From: Deinococcus depolymerans
GTDB taxonomy: Bacteria; Deinococcota; Deinococci; Deinococcales; Deinococcaceae
Reading direction: 5' to 3'
Assembly (NCBI RefSeq): GCF_039522025.1
Contig: NZ_BAAADB010000003.1
Span: 258,200 to 322,199 of the forward strand
DNA: 64,000 bases
The notes beneath the pieces are model-generated. The model worked only from the letters and a program-made list of their open reading frames with translations. It searched no databases and was not told the origin of the DNA. The stretch's first letter is position 1. Every line of letters begins with the position of its first letter. Positions 1 through 11,181 of the stretch are shown here, piece after piece. Made by a program: the position numbers and the translations under genes.

Positions 1-214
1 GGTCCAGCCCGGCCTCCACGGACGCGCGGATCAGGTCGTCCCCGAAGTTGTCCTGCCCGACCGCCCCGGCAAAGGCGCTGGGCACGCCCAGGGACGCGCA
101 GGCCCGCGCGACGTTCCAGGCCGCGCCGCCCGGATGGGCGTGCCAGACGTTGCCCCCGGCGGTCACGAGGTCAGTCAGGGCTTCCCCGGCACTCACGATG
201 AACGGTAGTTGCAT
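1..214 (-). CDS. PfkB-family carbohydrate kinase, N-terminal part (runs off window)
   Basis: Only the first 71 or so residues are present; the gene continues beyond base 1. The protein begins [16 protein letters not shown] and then shows [17 protein letters not shown] and [13 protein letters not shown]. These are the typical N-terminal G-E-x-L-x-D strand and the GG-x-x-x-N-x-A substrate loop of ribokinase/fructokinase-type PfkB kinases, which phosphorylate sugars or nucleosides with ATP in the cytoplasm. The ATG at 214 is preceded by TAGATT with a 7-nt gap, which fits a leaderless transcript. The exact sugar cannot be assigned because the catalytic C-terminal half is missing. Confidence 0.9.
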   Translation of the reverse strand, partial: MQLPFIVSAGEALTDLVTAGGNVWHAHPGGAAWNVARACASLGVPSAFAGAVGQDNFGDDLIRASVEAGLD

Positions 215-416
215 TCCCCCAAATCTACCGCGCGCCGCGCCGGGCCGGGCCGCGCACACGGCCGGCCCTCCAGTCATGGCCGCAGGCCAACCTGATCACA
301 GGCTGATCATGGCCTGATCACGGGCCCTGAGGAAGATGGCCTCAGGCGAGGTTCAGAGCAGCTTCCGGGGGGGAGTCAACAGCCTGAACCCGCCCCCCCA
401 CCCAGGAGGACACCGC

Positions 417-740
417 ATGAAGGATGCAGCCACCCACACGCCCACACCCGTACCCGGCACCCCTGCACCGCAGGCCGCCCCGGCCGTCCTGACCCACAGG
501 GAACGCGACCTGAACCGCCTGACCCGCGAGATCGACACCCTGCGCGGCGACCTGCGAGCCCTGGCCGACACCCCGCACCTGGACGAACTGCTGAAGTTGA
601 TTCCCCGCCCCGGCTGGACCACCCCGGCCGAATTCGAACTGGTCAGCGCGGGCGTGCGGCAGCTGAACGCGCACGTGCACCTGCTCCGTGACGCGCAGGA
701 GCGGCTGCTGCGCGGCGCGCGACTGGTCGGCCACCCCTGA
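417..740 (+). CDS. Small hypothetical protein with helical, coiled-coil-like core
   Basis: A protein of 107 residues. The start at 417 is chosen because AGGAGGA lies about 7 nt upstream; an in-frame ATG at 336 has no such site. After a Pro/Thr/Ala-rich N-terminus (residues 1-25), residues 28-55 are rich in Arg, Leu and Glu with heptad-like spacing (ERDLNRLTREIDTLRGDLRA), and a second helix follows near the C-terminus. There is no signal peptide, membrane segment or known catalytic motif. I do not recognise a family. The stop codon is followed directly by a small noncoding repeat. Confidence 0.7.
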   Translation: MKDAATHTPTPVPGTPAPQAAPAVLTHRERDLNRLTREIDTLRGDLRALADTPHLDELLKLIPRPGWTTPAEFELVSAGVRQLNAHVHLLRDAQERLLRGARLVGHP

Positions 741-819
741 GACGGACTCCGGCTGAACGGCTTGCAGAACCGCCGGGTCCGAGCGGAGGCGACTCGCAGG
801 GCGGCCCGGCAGTCCGTAG
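741..819. repeat. Small noncoding repeat, internally deleted copy
   Basis: This begins GACGGACTCCGGCTGAACGG immediately after the TGA of the preceding gene and ends GGCAGTCCGTAGG. It matches both ends of the copy at 13663-13818 in the same orientation but lacks the middle. The terminal inverted motif GGACTCCG/CAGTCC is retained. Confidence 0.8.
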
Positions 820-877
820 GACGCTCCCTCCCGGCACTCCACGTACCCCGTCCCCCACGCGCACAGGAGAACCCATC

Positions 878-1909
878 ATGCCCCAGCACACCCAGTCCAG
901 GTCCGCCCCGCTGTCCCTCCGCCCGCCCCGCCGCTCCCTGGGCGCCCTGCTGGGCCTGTCGCTGCTGGCCTCGTGCGGCGGCCCCGCCGCAACGCCCGCC
1001 CCGACCACGCCCACCGCCACGACCATGCAACTGAACGGCACGCGCGTGCTGGGCCCGGCGCAGGTGCAGTTCGGCGTGACCCCCCTGAACGGCACGCAGA
1101 CGGTCAGCGGCACCCTCAGCAACCCGTCCGTGACCTTCAGCACAGCGGGCGTGAGCGGCGCGGTCAGCGTGTGCGGACAGGTGACCGTGCAGAACACCGT
1201 GACGGCCGCCGTGACCCTCGACGCGACGGGCAGCATGACCACCACCGACCCGAACGAGAAACGCCGCGACGCCGCCCGGGCATTCGTGGGCCGCCTGACC
1301 GGCGGCAGTCAGGCGGCCGTGCTGTCCTTCGAGGCCAGCAGTACACCGTCGGCCGGCATGATCGGCAGCGTGCTGCACCAGGACCTCACGGCCGATCAGG
1401 CCCTCCTGAACACCGCCATCGACCGCGCCACGTACGCCCGCGGCAGCACCAACTTCTACGACGCGGTCATCGACGCCGTGAAGGTCGCCAGCCGCGCCGG
1501 ACGGCCCGGACCGATCGTGCTGGCCCTCACGGACGGCATCGACAACCGCAGCAGCAACTCGCCGGACAACGCCATCGCCGCCGCGAAGGCCGCGGGTGTG
1601 CCCGTGTACACCATCGGCCTGGACGCCACGGGCAGCCTCGACTTCACCGAGATGGAACGCATCGCCAGCGAGACCGGCGGCCTGTTCCGCAGCAACGTCG
1701 CCGCCGGGGACCTCGACGCGTACTTCTCGCAGCTGTACAACGCCTTCACCGCGCAGGGCTGCCTGGAACTGAACCTCGCCGCCGCGCCCGCCCCCGGCAC
1801 GACCGTCGCCGGCACGCTGTGGGTGGACGTCACCGACTACGGCAAGGCCACCTCGCGCCTGAGCGTCCCCTTCAGTTACGCCGTCCGGGACAGCGGCGCT
1901 CCCAAGTAA
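878..1909 (+). CDS. Lipoprotein with von Willebrand factor A domain
   Basis: A protein of 343 residues. A type II signal peptide ends in the lipobox LLASC, with the lipidated Cys at about residue 33, so the protein should be anchored in the cell envelope. After a Thr/Pro/Ala linker, a vWA domain spans about residues 108-290. Its metal-ion-dependent adhesion site is readable as D115-x-T117-x-S119 (Thr replaces the first Ser of the usual DxSxS), T191 in GSTNFYD, and D219 in ALTDGID. Such domains bind protein ligands through a divalent metal. An AGGAGA ribosome site precedes the ATG. The TAA is followed without a gap by a small noncoding repeat. The ligand is unknown. Confidence 0.9.
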   Translation: MPQHTQSRSAPLSLRPPRRSLGALLGLSLLASCGGPAATPAPTTPTATTMQLNGTRVLGPAQVQFGVTPLNGTQTVSGTLSNPSVTFSTAGVSGAVSVCGQVTVQNTVTAAVTLDATGSMTTTDPNEKRRDAARAFVGRLTGGSQAAVLSFEASSTPSAGMIGSVLHQDLTADQALLNTAIDRATYARGSTNFYDAVIDAVKVASRAGRPGPIVLALTDGIDNRSSNSPDNAIAAAKAAGVPVYTIGLDATGSLDFTEMERIASETGGLFRSNVAAGDLDAYFSQLYNAFTAQGCLELNLAAAPAPGTTVAGTLWVDVTDYGKATSRLSVPFSYAVRDSGAPK

Positions 1910-2043
1910 TACGGATTCCGTTTGTTTCGTTAACAACCCGGAACAGCACCGGGTTGCCAACTCCACGTCCGGAACCCGCCCAGCTCCCACTCGCATCCGC
2001 TCGGATTGAACGGGCCTTGCAGCCCATTCAATCGGAGTCCGTA
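1910..2043. repeat. Small noncoding repeat, near full-length copy
   Basis: It starts TACGGATTCCGTTTG directly after the TAA of the vWA gene and ends CGGAGTCCGTA. The right part contains a hairpin, with arms 2000-2014 and 2023-2037 around CCTTGCAG. The same sequence recurs, diverged, at 13663, 15989, 32842, 36666, 40009 and 41050. Confidence 0.9.
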
Positions 2044-2056
2044 TAACGACGCACGT

Positions 2057-2101
2057 GCAGCGGGCGGCGGCCCCCCGTCACGGGGGGCCGCCGCCCGCTG
2101 C
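2057..2101. terminator. Perfect 21-bp inverted repeat with 3-nt loop between convergent genes
   Basis: Arms 2057-2077 and 2081-2101 are exact reverse complements and all G/C-rich. The 3-nt loop, TCA, is the TGA stop codon of the minus-strand acetyltransferase. It can act as a terminator hairpin for both convergent transcripts, although there is no clear T-tract. Confidence 0.75.
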
Positions 2102-2608
2102 GGGGATGGGCAGGCGGTACAGGATGACGGTCAGGCCGAACACGTCGCGCTGGCCGCAGCGTTCGAACCCGAACGAGTCGTACAGGTGGTGCAGGGCGGG
2201 CCGCGCGGCGTCGGTGTCGAGTTTCAGCCACGGTCGCCCGGCCAGGGCGGTCACGCGGGCCGCCTCGCGCAGCAGCGTGTGCGCCAGCCCCTGCCCCTGC
2301 GCGGACGGATGCACGGCCAGTTTGTGCAGGTACAGCGCCTCGCCCGGCGGGTCGTCCGGCCAGAAGGGCGGGTCGCTGGTCAGCAGGCAGAAACACCCGA
2401 CAGGCTGACCGGTCGCCGCTGCGTCACTCCACGCGACGTGCCACCCGCCGGGCGGATAGTGCCGCTGTAGGTGCTCCGGCGTGAGCCTATCCGGCGGCCA
2501 GAGCGTTCGCCCGCGCACCTGCAGCTGCGTGGCGGTGGCCGTGAGCACGGCGCTGGCGGCCTGCGCGTCCCCGGTGGTGAAGGACAGGGGGGCGTGGGTG
2601 GGCTTCAT
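2078..2608 (-). CDS. GNAT-family N-acetyltransferase
   Basis: A protein of 176 residues. The acetyl-CoA binding motif A is visible as [19 protein letters not shown] (about residues 92-110), with the Q-x-x-G-x-G/A pyrophosphate loop. The later [10 protein letters not shown] fits motif B. The family transfers an acetyl group from acetyl-CoA to an amine; the substrate is not predictable here. The ATG at 2608 overlaps the TGA of the Rieske gene (ATGA), so translation is probably coupled and this is the last gene of the ccm operon. The C-terminus (AAGGGPP) is encoded inside a large perfect hairpin whose loop is the stop codon. Confidence 0.88.
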   Translation of the reverse strand: MKPTHAPLSFTTGDAQAASAVLTATATQLQVRGRTLWPPDRLTPEHLQRHYPPGGWHVAWSDAAATGQPVGCFCLLTSDPPFWPDDPPGEALYLHKLAVHPSAQGQGLAHTLLREAARVTALAGRPWLKLDTDAARPALHHLYDSFGFERCGQRDVFGLTVILYRLPIPAAGGGPP

Positions 2609-3192
2609 CCCGTGAAGTCCGGGGCGGGTTCGATGCCGGTGGCCCACAGGTCCGCGCCGCGCCGCTCCAGCTGCACGCGCGGCAGCGGCAGCAGCGCCTT
2701 GCCGAATACCGCCTCACCGGAGCGCAGCGGATCGAACACGCTGTAATGGCAGCGGCAACCCAGTTGCGGGTGCTGCTCTTCGCGCGGCGGGCGGTAATTG
2801 AACGCGAAGGCCAGGATCTCCGGGTCGCGCACCAGGTTCACGTTGCAGCCCAGGTGCGTGCACACCCGCGAGTACGCGATCAGGAACGACCCGCCGTCCG
2901 GCAGCGCGCCCGGCACGTCCCGCGGCACGCGCAGCGCCGTGCAGGGCCGCCCGGCATACGTGAAGGTCCGTTCGGCCCACTCGCCGTTCAGGTCGCTCAG
3001 GGCCGCCACCCGCTGCGGGGGTGCGGGCCGGAAGTCAGGCGTTCCGGCGGTGCGTTTCCCGGTGGTGACGCGCGTGGCGTACCAGCCCATGTACCCGAAC
3101 GCGCCGGCCGTCCCGGCGACCGGCAGCAGCCACCAGCGGTCCAGCAGGGCGCGGCGGGTCAGGCGGCGGGCCGGAGTCCTGTCATCCGGCAC
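2605..3192 (-). CDS. Rieske [2Fe-2S] iron-sulfur protein
   Basis: A protein of 195 residues from a GTG start at 3192, chosen because it follows the preceding stop by 2 nt and has GGGAG upstream. An N-terminal membrane or Tat-like segment (about residues 19-40, after RRLTRR) tethers the protein. The cluster ligands are C111-T-H113 in CTHLGC and C146-R-C-H149 in GCRCHYS; C116 and C148 are the expected disulfide pair. Proteins of this type carry electrons in cytochrome bc complexes. It is encoded in the cytochrome maturation operon; no cytochrome b gene is in the window, so membership of a bc complex is inferred. Confidence 0.92.
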   Translation of the reverse strand: MPDDRTPARRLTRRALLDRWWLLPVAGTAGAFGYMGWYATRVTTGKRTAGTPDFRPAPPQRVAALSDLNGEWAERTFTYAGRPCTALRVPRDVPGALPDGGSFLIAYSRVCTHLGCNVNLVRDPEILAFAFNYRPPREEQHPQLGCRCHYSVFDPLRSGEAVFGKALLPLPRVQLERRGADLWATGIEPAPDFTG

Positions 3193-3194
3193 GC

Positions 3195-4253
3195 TCAGCG
3201 GCTCCCGGTGTCCTGCCAGCTTTCCAGCAGGTTCAGCAGGGCGTTCAGATCGCTGGCCTTCAGGTCCGGGAAGGCGGGCATGGCCCCCTTGCCCTGCACG
3301 ATGACCTGCCGCGCGGCCTCGCGGGTCAGGGCCGAGTCGCGCAGGCTGGGGCCGATCCCGCCGCCGCCGCTGGGACCGTGGCAGCTGGCGCAACTGGCGG
3401 CGTACACGCGCAGGGCCGGGTCACTGTCGTTCTGGCGGGCGCGGATGGCGGTGATCAGGTCGTCGGCGTCCCGGCCGCCGGGATCCAGGGTGCGGTAGCG
3501 TTCCAGCGCCGTCAGCGCCTGATCGTCCTGCCCGAAACGGGCCAGCGCGAAGCCCAGCAGCAACTGGGATTCCGGTTCGTCCGGCGCGAGCTGCGCGCCC
3601 GTGCGGATCAGCAGCGCGGCCCGCCGGGCGTCCTCGGCACTCAGGGGCTGGCCGCTCTGCTCGCCGCGCGTGAGGAGCAGGATGCCCAGTCGCCGCAGCG
3701 CCTCGGGTTGCCGGGGGTCGAGTTTCAGGGCGTTCCCGTACGCCGTGACCGCCTGATCGTACTTCGAGGAATCGAACGCCGCCTTCCCCCACGCGAGGTA
3801 ATCGGCGGCCGCGCCGGTCCGCTCGGCCTGCGCTTTCAGGCCCGGCAGGCGCAGCGTGGCCTGCACGTTCGCCGCCTCGGCCGGTTGCAGGGACGCCAGT
3901 TGCCAGCGCGGCACGAACGTCACGGCCCCCACGGCGATCAGCGCAAACGCGGCGACCAGCGCGCCCAGCGCCAGGGTGCGGGTGCGCGGCGCGGGGCGCG
4001 GGCGGGGCGGCAGGGCGTCCAGGGCGCGCAGGGTCAGCGCGGCGCGGCGTTCCAGGTCCGGGCGGCGGCGTTCACCGTCCGGCCCGTCCGGCAGCGCGGC
4101 CAGTTCGGCGTACAGCTGCGCCTGCTGGGCGCTCAGGCGGTCGCGTTCCGGGGCGTCCGGGTCGCTGGGCTGCCCGGAACGCAGGGGTTCCAGCACCAGC
4201 CACAGCGCGGCTCCCACGATCAGGATCAGCAGGATCAGGCTCGGGACACTCAC
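3195..4253 (-). CDS. ccmI: CcmI/CycH-like TPR protein fused to a C-terminal cytochrome c domain
   Basis: A protein of 352 residues, GTG start at 4253 overlapping the ccmH stop (GTGA). Residues 3-22 and about 100-120 are membrane segments, separated by an Arg/Glu-rich cytoplasmic stretch, as in CcmI. TPR-like repeats follow ([20 protein letters not shown] and later). Unusually, the C-terminus is a class I cytochrome c domain: heme site CASCH at 288-292 and a candidate axial Met325 in GKGAMPAF. CcmI normally binds apocytochrome and hands it to CcmF/H; the fused heme domain would place an electron carrier or a substrate at the maturation site (inference). Confidence 0.88.
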   Translation of the reverse strand: MSVPSLILLILIVGAALWLVLEPLRSGQPSDPDAPERDRLSAQQAQLYAELAALPDGPDGERRRPDLERRAALTLRALDALPPRPRPAPRTRTLALGALVAAFALIAVGAVTFVPRWQLASLQPAEAANVQATLRLPGLKAQAERTGAAADYLAWGKAAFDSSKYDQAVTAYGNALKLDPRQPEALRRLGILLLTRGEQSGQPLSAEDARRAALLIRTGAQLAPDEPESQLLLGFALARFGQDDQALTALERYRTLDPGGRDADDLITAIRARQNDSDPALRVYAASCASCHGPSGGGGIGPSLRDSALTREAARQVIVQGKGAMPAFPDLKASDLNALLNLLESWQDTGSR

Positions 4254-4810
4254 GCGTTTCCTCCGTCCGGGTGGTCGCCGGGCGCGCGGGTCTCGCGGCG
4301 CACCTGTTCCAGGAACGGGTCGAAGGTCTCGTCCGGTGCGGGTGTGGCGGCCGCACGGGGCGCGCGGCGCAGGAACGACCACAGGAACACGCCGCCCAGC
4401 GCCAGGGCCAGCAGCGGCGCCCCCCACAGCAGCAGGTTCCGGCCGGTGCGGGGCGGGTCGAGCAGCACGAAATTCCCGTACCGCTGCGCGAAGAACACGT
4501 AGATGTCCCCGTCGGTGCGTCCGGCCGCCACCTGTTCGCGCACGGACTGGCGCATCTTCACGCTGATGTCACTGCGGGAATCCGCGATGGACTCGCCGGT
4601 ATCGCACAGCGGGCAGCGCAGGTTCTTCTGGATGGCGAGTGCCCGCTGCTCCTGCACGGCACTCAGGGCCGGGCCGGACGGCAGACTGGACGTGGCGTCC
4701 TGCGCCGCTGCCCGGCTGCCCAGCAGGGCCAGCAGGCACAGCAGCGCCGCCAGCAGCGGCCACCGGAGCAGAGCGGGGATGTGGGCGCGGCGGGACACGG
4801 CGTGCGTCAC
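4250..4810 (-). CDS. ccmH: Cytochrome c maturation protein CcmH
   Basis: A protein of 186 residues, GTG start at 4810 overlapping the ccmG stop. A signal peptide or membrane segment spans about residues 15-36, the family motif is L-R65-C66-P-L-C69, and a C-terminal membrane helix lies at about 127-147. CcmH works outside the cytoplasmic membrane as a thioredox protein that reduces or holds the CxxCH cysteines of apocytochrome before heme ligation with CcmF. The ADSRSDI and [12 protein letters not shown] segments after the motif fit the family's three-helix domain. It is embedded between ccmG and ccmI. Confidence 0.96.
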   Translation of the reverse strand: MTHAVSRRAHIPALLRWPLLAALLCLLALLGSRAAAQDATSSLPSGPALSAVQEQRALAIQKNLRCPLCDTGESIADSRSDISVKMRQSVREQVAAGRTDGDIYVFFAQRYGNFVLLDPPRTGRNLLLWGAPLLALALGGVFLWSFLRRAPRAAATPAPDETFDPFLEQVRRETRAPGDHPDGGNA

Positions 4811-5394
4811 AGCGGGGGCACGCCGATCTTTTCCAGGCCGGCATTCAGGCGTTCGCGCGTCAGGCCGCCCCGGTCCATGTGCTGCACCACGCCGTCACGG
4901 TCGATGAACACCGTTTCCGGAATGCCGCTCACGCCGTACTCCACCCCGGTATCGATGCGGGGGTCTTTCAGGTTCGGGTACGCCAGCGCGTACTCGCGGA
5001 TGAAGTCCCGCGCGTTCTGCTCGTTCGTCTCCTGGAACAGGATGCCGACCACCGCCAGGCCCTGCGCGCCGCCCTGACGGGTACTCAGTTCCCGGAACAT
5101 CGGGGCTTCCTCACGGCACGGGCCGCACCAGGACGCCCAGAAGTTCAGGACCACGGGCCGGCCCCGCAGGCTGTCCAGGCTGACCTTCACGCCGTCCAGG
5201 CTTTCCAGCGCGAAGGCCGGGGCGGGCTTGCCGATCAGGGGGCCGCCGGTCGTGGCGTTCCGGGCGGGTTGCAGCAGCGCCGCGCCCAGCCCGGCGACCA
5301 GCCCGGCCGCGACCAGCGGCGGCAGGAATCGCCGCCACGCGGGCGGGGCGGAGGTCGGTGCAGGAGGGTTGGCCGGAGGGGGTGTATGGGTCAT
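4807..5394 (-). CDS. ccmG: Thiol:disulfide interchange protein CcmG/DsbE (TlpA-like)
   Basis: A protein of 195 residues. A Pro-rich cytoplasmic N-terminus and one membrane anchor (about residues 24-42) precede a thioredoxin fold with active site W-C90-G-P-C93 and the cis-Pro segment [10 protein letters not shown]. It reduces oxidised apocytochrome c cysteines, or CcmH, outside the membrane, with electrons supplied by CcdA (encoded at 15199-15873). The ATG is about 100 nt downstream of ccmF, and the stop overlaps the ccmH start. Confidence 0.96.
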   Translation of the reverse strand: MTHTPPPANPPAPTSAPPAWRRFLPPLVAAGLVAGLGAALLQPARNATTGGPLIGKPAPAFALESLDGVKVSLDSLRGRPVVLNFWASWCGPCREEAPMFRELSTRQGGAQGLAVVGILFQETNEQNARDFIREYALAYPNLKDPRIDTGVEYGVSGIPETVFIDRDGVVQHMDRGGLTRERLNAGLEKIGVPPL

Positions 5395-5496
5395 GGAAGT
5401 CCTTTTCAGGCTGGCGGGCCGTCACGGGCGTTCAGGCGGAAGCCGCCAGGGCAGGGGAGAGGAAAGGAATCGAAGGCGTGAAGCGGGGGGGGAGCT

Positions 5497-7479
<1,983 letters not shown>

Positions 7480-7571
7480 AACGGGTTACCTCTCTGGGGG
7501 GGCCGCGCAGGAGCGGCGCGCGGGGCCCGCGGCGGGCAGGCCCCGCGCGGCCGGGCGTGAACGGAGCAGGG

Positions 7572-8063
7572 CTACTCGGTGGTCCGGAGCAGGTCCTTGA
7601 GTTCCGCCTGCGTCTTGGGCACGTTGTACTCCTCGCTGTGCTTCACCACGAGGTCCGAGGCGTGGAAGGTGTCTCCCTCGAACTCGCCGCGCACGACCAC
7701 ACCCTGGTTCTCCTTGAACAGGTCACTGACCGCCCCCCGGTACTGCACGGGGAAACTGGCCCCGCCGTCCGAGACGGTGAAGCGCAGGTTCAGGGACTGC
7801 GGGTCGTACTGCACGTCCCGCACCAGACCGCCGATACGGATGGCGCGGCCCTGAAGCTGCGCCTGCTGCTGCCGGTACTCGGTGGGCGTCACGAAGTACT
7901 CCAGCGAGCGGTTCAGGTTCCCGAGGGCGATGAAGCCCGTCAGACCCACCAGCGCGGCCACGCCCAGCACGGCGGGCCAGGGACTGCGCCGCCGCCGCCG
8001 CGCCCGGCCCAGCGGGGCGGCCGGGGGCAGGGGAGAGGACGGCCGGGGGGAAGGCACGTTCAC
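7572..8063 (-). CDS. ccmE: Heme chaperone CcmE
   Basis: A protein of 163 residues, GTG start at 8063 overlapping the ccmD stop (GTGA). A basic, Pro-rich cytoplasmic N-terminus (RARRRRR) is followed by a membrane anchor at about 30-50 and then an OB-fold domain with IRIGGLVRDV. The covalent heme attachment residue is His142 in VVKHSEEY, matching the family's H-x-x-x-Y site. CcmE receives heme from CcmC and carries it to CcmF outside the membrane. Confidence 0.96.
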   Translation of the reverse strand: MNVPSPRPSSPLPPAAPLGRARRRRRSPWPAVLGVAALVGLTGFIALGNLNRSLEYFVTPTEYRQQQAQLQGRAIRIGGLVRDVQYDPQSLNLRFTVSDGGASFPVQYRGAVSDLFKENQGVVVRGEFEGDTFHASDLVVKHSEEYNVPKTQAELKDLLRTTE

Positions 8064-8183
8064 CGGGGCGCCTCCGGGAGCGGCTCGTCGCGCACGGCGC
8101 GCAGCCGCAGCCAGATCCACGCGAGGTACCCGACCAGCAGCACGAACGTCACGACGTACACGATCACCACGTACGCGGTGTAC

Positions 8184-8191
<8 letters not shown>
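8060..8191 (-). CDS. ccmD: Cytochrome c maturation protein CcmD
   Basis: A very short gene of 43 residues, below usual length cut-offs. It starts at GTG 8191, overlapping the end of ccmC by 8 nt, and its TGA overlaps the ccmE start. The sequence begins MDKYTAYVVIVYVVTF, forms one membrane helix (about residues 7-29), then has a basic segment WLRLRAVRDE, exactly the CcmD layout. CcmD helps release holo-CcmE from the CcmABC complex. Its position between ccmC and ccmE is the standard one. Confidence 0.93.
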
Positions 8192-8906
<715 letters not shown>

Positions 8907-8941
8907 GTCGCTCCTCATTCTGAACCCCGGACGTGAGTCGG

Positions 8942-8984
8942 GACCGTGACGGTCACCGCGCCGGGCATTCCAACCGAATGCCCG
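8942..8984. promoter_or_regulatory. Two inverted repeats upstream of the ccm operon
   Basis: GACCGT-G-ACGGTC (8942-8954) is a 13-bp palindrome, and CGGGCATTC-CAACC-GAATGCCCG (8962-8984) has perfect 9-bp arms. Both lie 36-78 bp upstream of the ccmC start and may be an operator and a leader hairpin; no regulator is identified. Confidence 0.4.
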
Positions 8985-9085
8985 CAGCATCGCGCCCAGG
9001 CGCTCACGCGGGCAAGTGCGAGTGTCCCCGTCACCTGTCCCTGTCGCCCCCCGCAGCAGACGGACGGCGGTCTCCTGCCACACGC

Positions 9086-9121
9086 GGGCGCGGCCGGGCA
9101 TCCCTGGGGACGCCCGGCCGC
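9086..9121 (-). terminator. Terminator-like hairpin downstream of the S8 protease gene
   Basis: Perfect 12-bp G/C arms 9086-9097 and 9110-9121 around a 12-nt loop. It lies about 80 bp beyond the protease stop, after the small repeat. There is no strong T-tract. Confidence 0.55.
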
Positions 9122-9126
9122 GCTTG

Positions 9127-9199
9127 TACGGATTTCCACTTCTCTCCTGCTCGCCTCCGCTCGGATGGAACGGTCGTCACCGTTCCATCCGAGTCCGGA
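9127..9199. repeat. Small noncoding repeat, short variant
   Basis: It starts TACGGATTTCC and ends GAGTCCGGA directly before the protease stop codon (TTA at 9200-9202). It keeps the stem as perfect 14-bp arms, 9160-9173 and 9180-9193. The arm sequence differs from other copies on both sides of the stem. Confidence 0.8.
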
Positions 9200-11011
9200 T
9201 TACTGCTTGACGATGCGGTCCACCGACGCCTTGCCCGTGTAACTGGTGGGGGCGTTCAGGTAACCCTTGAGCACCACGCGCCAGTTCCCGGCCACCGGAC
9301 GCGGCACCGACACGGCCTCACCGGTGCTGGCCCCCTGGGCGCTGGACCCCACCAGCTGCCCGGCCGGGTTGTACACCTCCAGGTCCAGGTCGTAGGCGGG
9401 GTTGCCCCACTCGGTCGAGACGCGCAGCACGCTCGCGCCGGACGGCACGTTCAGGACGTAGCTGTCCTGCGCGTTCTGCACGCAGTTCACGGTCGGGCCG
9501 CACACGGCGGTCTGCACCGTGCCGGTCCAGCCGGGCAGCGCGGTCGTCTGCACCGTGAAACGGTTGGGGTTCAGCTTGGCCGCCTCGCGCACCGCCGCGT
9601 CGGCGTTCACGTAGCCGTACCCGACCTCCCACTCCTCACGCTGCTTCACGACCACCTGGGCGGGATCGAAGCCGTTCGTGGCGGTCGCCACGTAGTACAT
9701 GTTGCGGCTGGTCTTGCTGAAGATGTTCAGGACGCCGTCCATGTTCAGTTTCGGGTTGGCTTCCAGCATCAGCGCCACCACGCCGCTGATGTGCGGGGTC
9801 GCCATGCTGGTCCCGCTGATGGTCGAGTAGCGCGGGTTGTCGGTGTCGGGCGCGGTCGTGGCGGCCAGACCGGTCAGGGCGCGGGCGGCGCTGATCTTCA
9901 CGCCGGGCGCGGTCACGTCGGGGTGCACCAGCGCGTCGCCGGGCCGGCCACGCGAGCTGAAGTCCGCCAGGTAGCCTTTCTTGTCACCGGCCGCGACGCT
10001 GATCACGCAGGGGCTGGCCGAGTAGGGGTTGAGGGTATTGGCGCCCGGGCCCTCGTTGCCGGCGGCGAACACCACGACCATCCCGGCGTCGTAGGCGCGC
10101 TTGGCGGCGATGCTGATCGGGTTGTACGGCGCGAACTCGCCGCTGCTGCCCCAGGAGTTGCTGATCACGCGGACGTTGTACGTCTCGCGGATCTCGGGTT
10201 TCATCAGGTAGTCGAAGCCCTGCAGCGCGTACAGGATGCTCAGGCCGTCGCCGGCGCCCACGCCCACCAGGGTCGCGCCGGGCGCCACGCCGCGGCGCAT
10301 GCGGGTGCTGCCGGCCGAGGCGGCGCCGCTGCCGCCGATGGTGCTGGCCACGTGCGAACCGTGCCCGCTGCTGGTGTCGGTGTTGGGCAGGTCCACGTAC
10401 AGGTACCCGCCGGCCGGGGTGTCGGTGATCGGTCCGACCAGCTTGACGTTCTTGGCGACGTGCGCCAGGTCGGGGTGCGTGCCGTCCACGCCGGAATCGA
10501 TGATGCCCACGCCGATGCCCTTGCCGCTGACGCCGTAGGAGCTCTGGGCGGTGTCGGCCCCGATGAACTTCACGCTCTCGGCCAGCTTGTAGTCCAGCGG
10601 CGCGTCCTGGTAGATCGACGCGAGGCCCGGCAGGTTCGCCTTCAGGCTCTCGATGACCTCGGGGGTGATCAGGGTGCGGACCGCCACGATCGGCAGGTTC
10701 TCGAACGCGCCCAGCCCGTCACCCAGGTCCACGTCCCAGGTGGAGTCCATCCACGTGATGGCGCGGCCCTTGCTGCTGTCATCCAGGAAGGTCAGGATCA
10801 GCGTGCCGGTCTGGCCGTAGCGCATGTTGCTGTCCACCTGCACGCCGGTGGGTTCCTGGGCGTACAGGGCGCTGCACGCGGAAGGCGCCGTACCCTGCGC
10901 CGTCAGGTTGCCCTGCGGCGCGGCGGCGCGCAGGGAGCCCTGCGGGGTGCTCTGACCGCAGGCGGCGAGAAGGACCGTCAGACCCAGACCAATCGTGGAC
11001 ACTTTCTTCAT
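9200..11011 (-). CDS. Subtilisin-type (S8) serine protease, lipoprotein
   Basis: A protein of 603 residues. The signal peptide ends in LLAAC (lipid Cys at about 18). After a pro-region, the S8 domain shows catalytic D172 (IIDSGVDGTHPD), H217 (GHGSHVAST), oxyanion N319 (AAGNE) and S402 (GTSMATPH). A C-terminal beta-sandwich with YDLDLEVYNPAGQ (about 550-590) resembles a bacterial pre-peptidase C-terminal domain. It should digest proteins outside the cell or at the envelope. AAGGAG precedes the ATG at 11011. It is transcribed divergently from the large regulator at 11182, which is therefore a candidate regulator. Confidence 0.95.
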   Translation of the reverse strand: MKKVSTIGLGLTVLLAACGQSTPQGSLRAAAPQGNLTAQGTAPSACSALYAQEPTGVQVDSNMRYGQTGTLILTFLDDSSKGRAITWMDSTWDVDLGDGLGAFENLPIVAVRTLITPEVIESLKANLPGLASIYQDAPLDYKLAESVKFIGADTAQSSYGVSGKGIGVGIIDSGVDGTHPDLAHVAKNVKLVGPITDTPAGGYLYVDLPNTDTSSGHGSHVASTIGGSGAASAGSTRMRRGVAPGATLVGVGAGDGLSILYALQGFDYLMKPEIRETYNVRVISNSWGSSGEFAPYNPISIAAKRAYDAGMVVVFAAGNEGPGANTLNPYSASPCVISVAAGDKKGYLADFSSRGRPGDALVHPDVTAPGVKISAARALTGLAATTAPDTDNPRYSTISGTSMATPHISGVVALMLEANPKLNMDGVLNIFSKTSRNMYYVATATNGFDPAQVVVKQREEWEVGYGYVNADAAVREAAKLNPNRFTVQTTALPGWTGTVQTAVCGPTVNCVQNAQDSYVLNVPSGASVLRVSTEWGNPAYDLDLEVYNPAGQLVGSSAQGASTGEAVSVPRPVAGNWRVVLKGYLNAPTSYTGKASVDRIVKQ

Positions 11012-11181
11012 CGTGAACTCCTTGTTACTGCGGGGATGGGACCGGTGAGGCGTGCCGTCATTCAAGCAGGCGGTCCTCAAAAAAATCGCAAACACCCCCG
11101 TTCGGGCCGGTCATTGCGCCGCCCACCAGCCACGGCCGTTGGGGGGAAGCCGGCCCGAAAGACGCGCCCTATAGTGGACAG

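Noticed and set aside
353..1996. Long open frames antisense to real genes, here and throughout (e.g. opposite ccmF, valS, mfd).
   Set aside because: High GC content removes stop codons; the sense frames have recognisable domains and the antisense translations are low-complexity.
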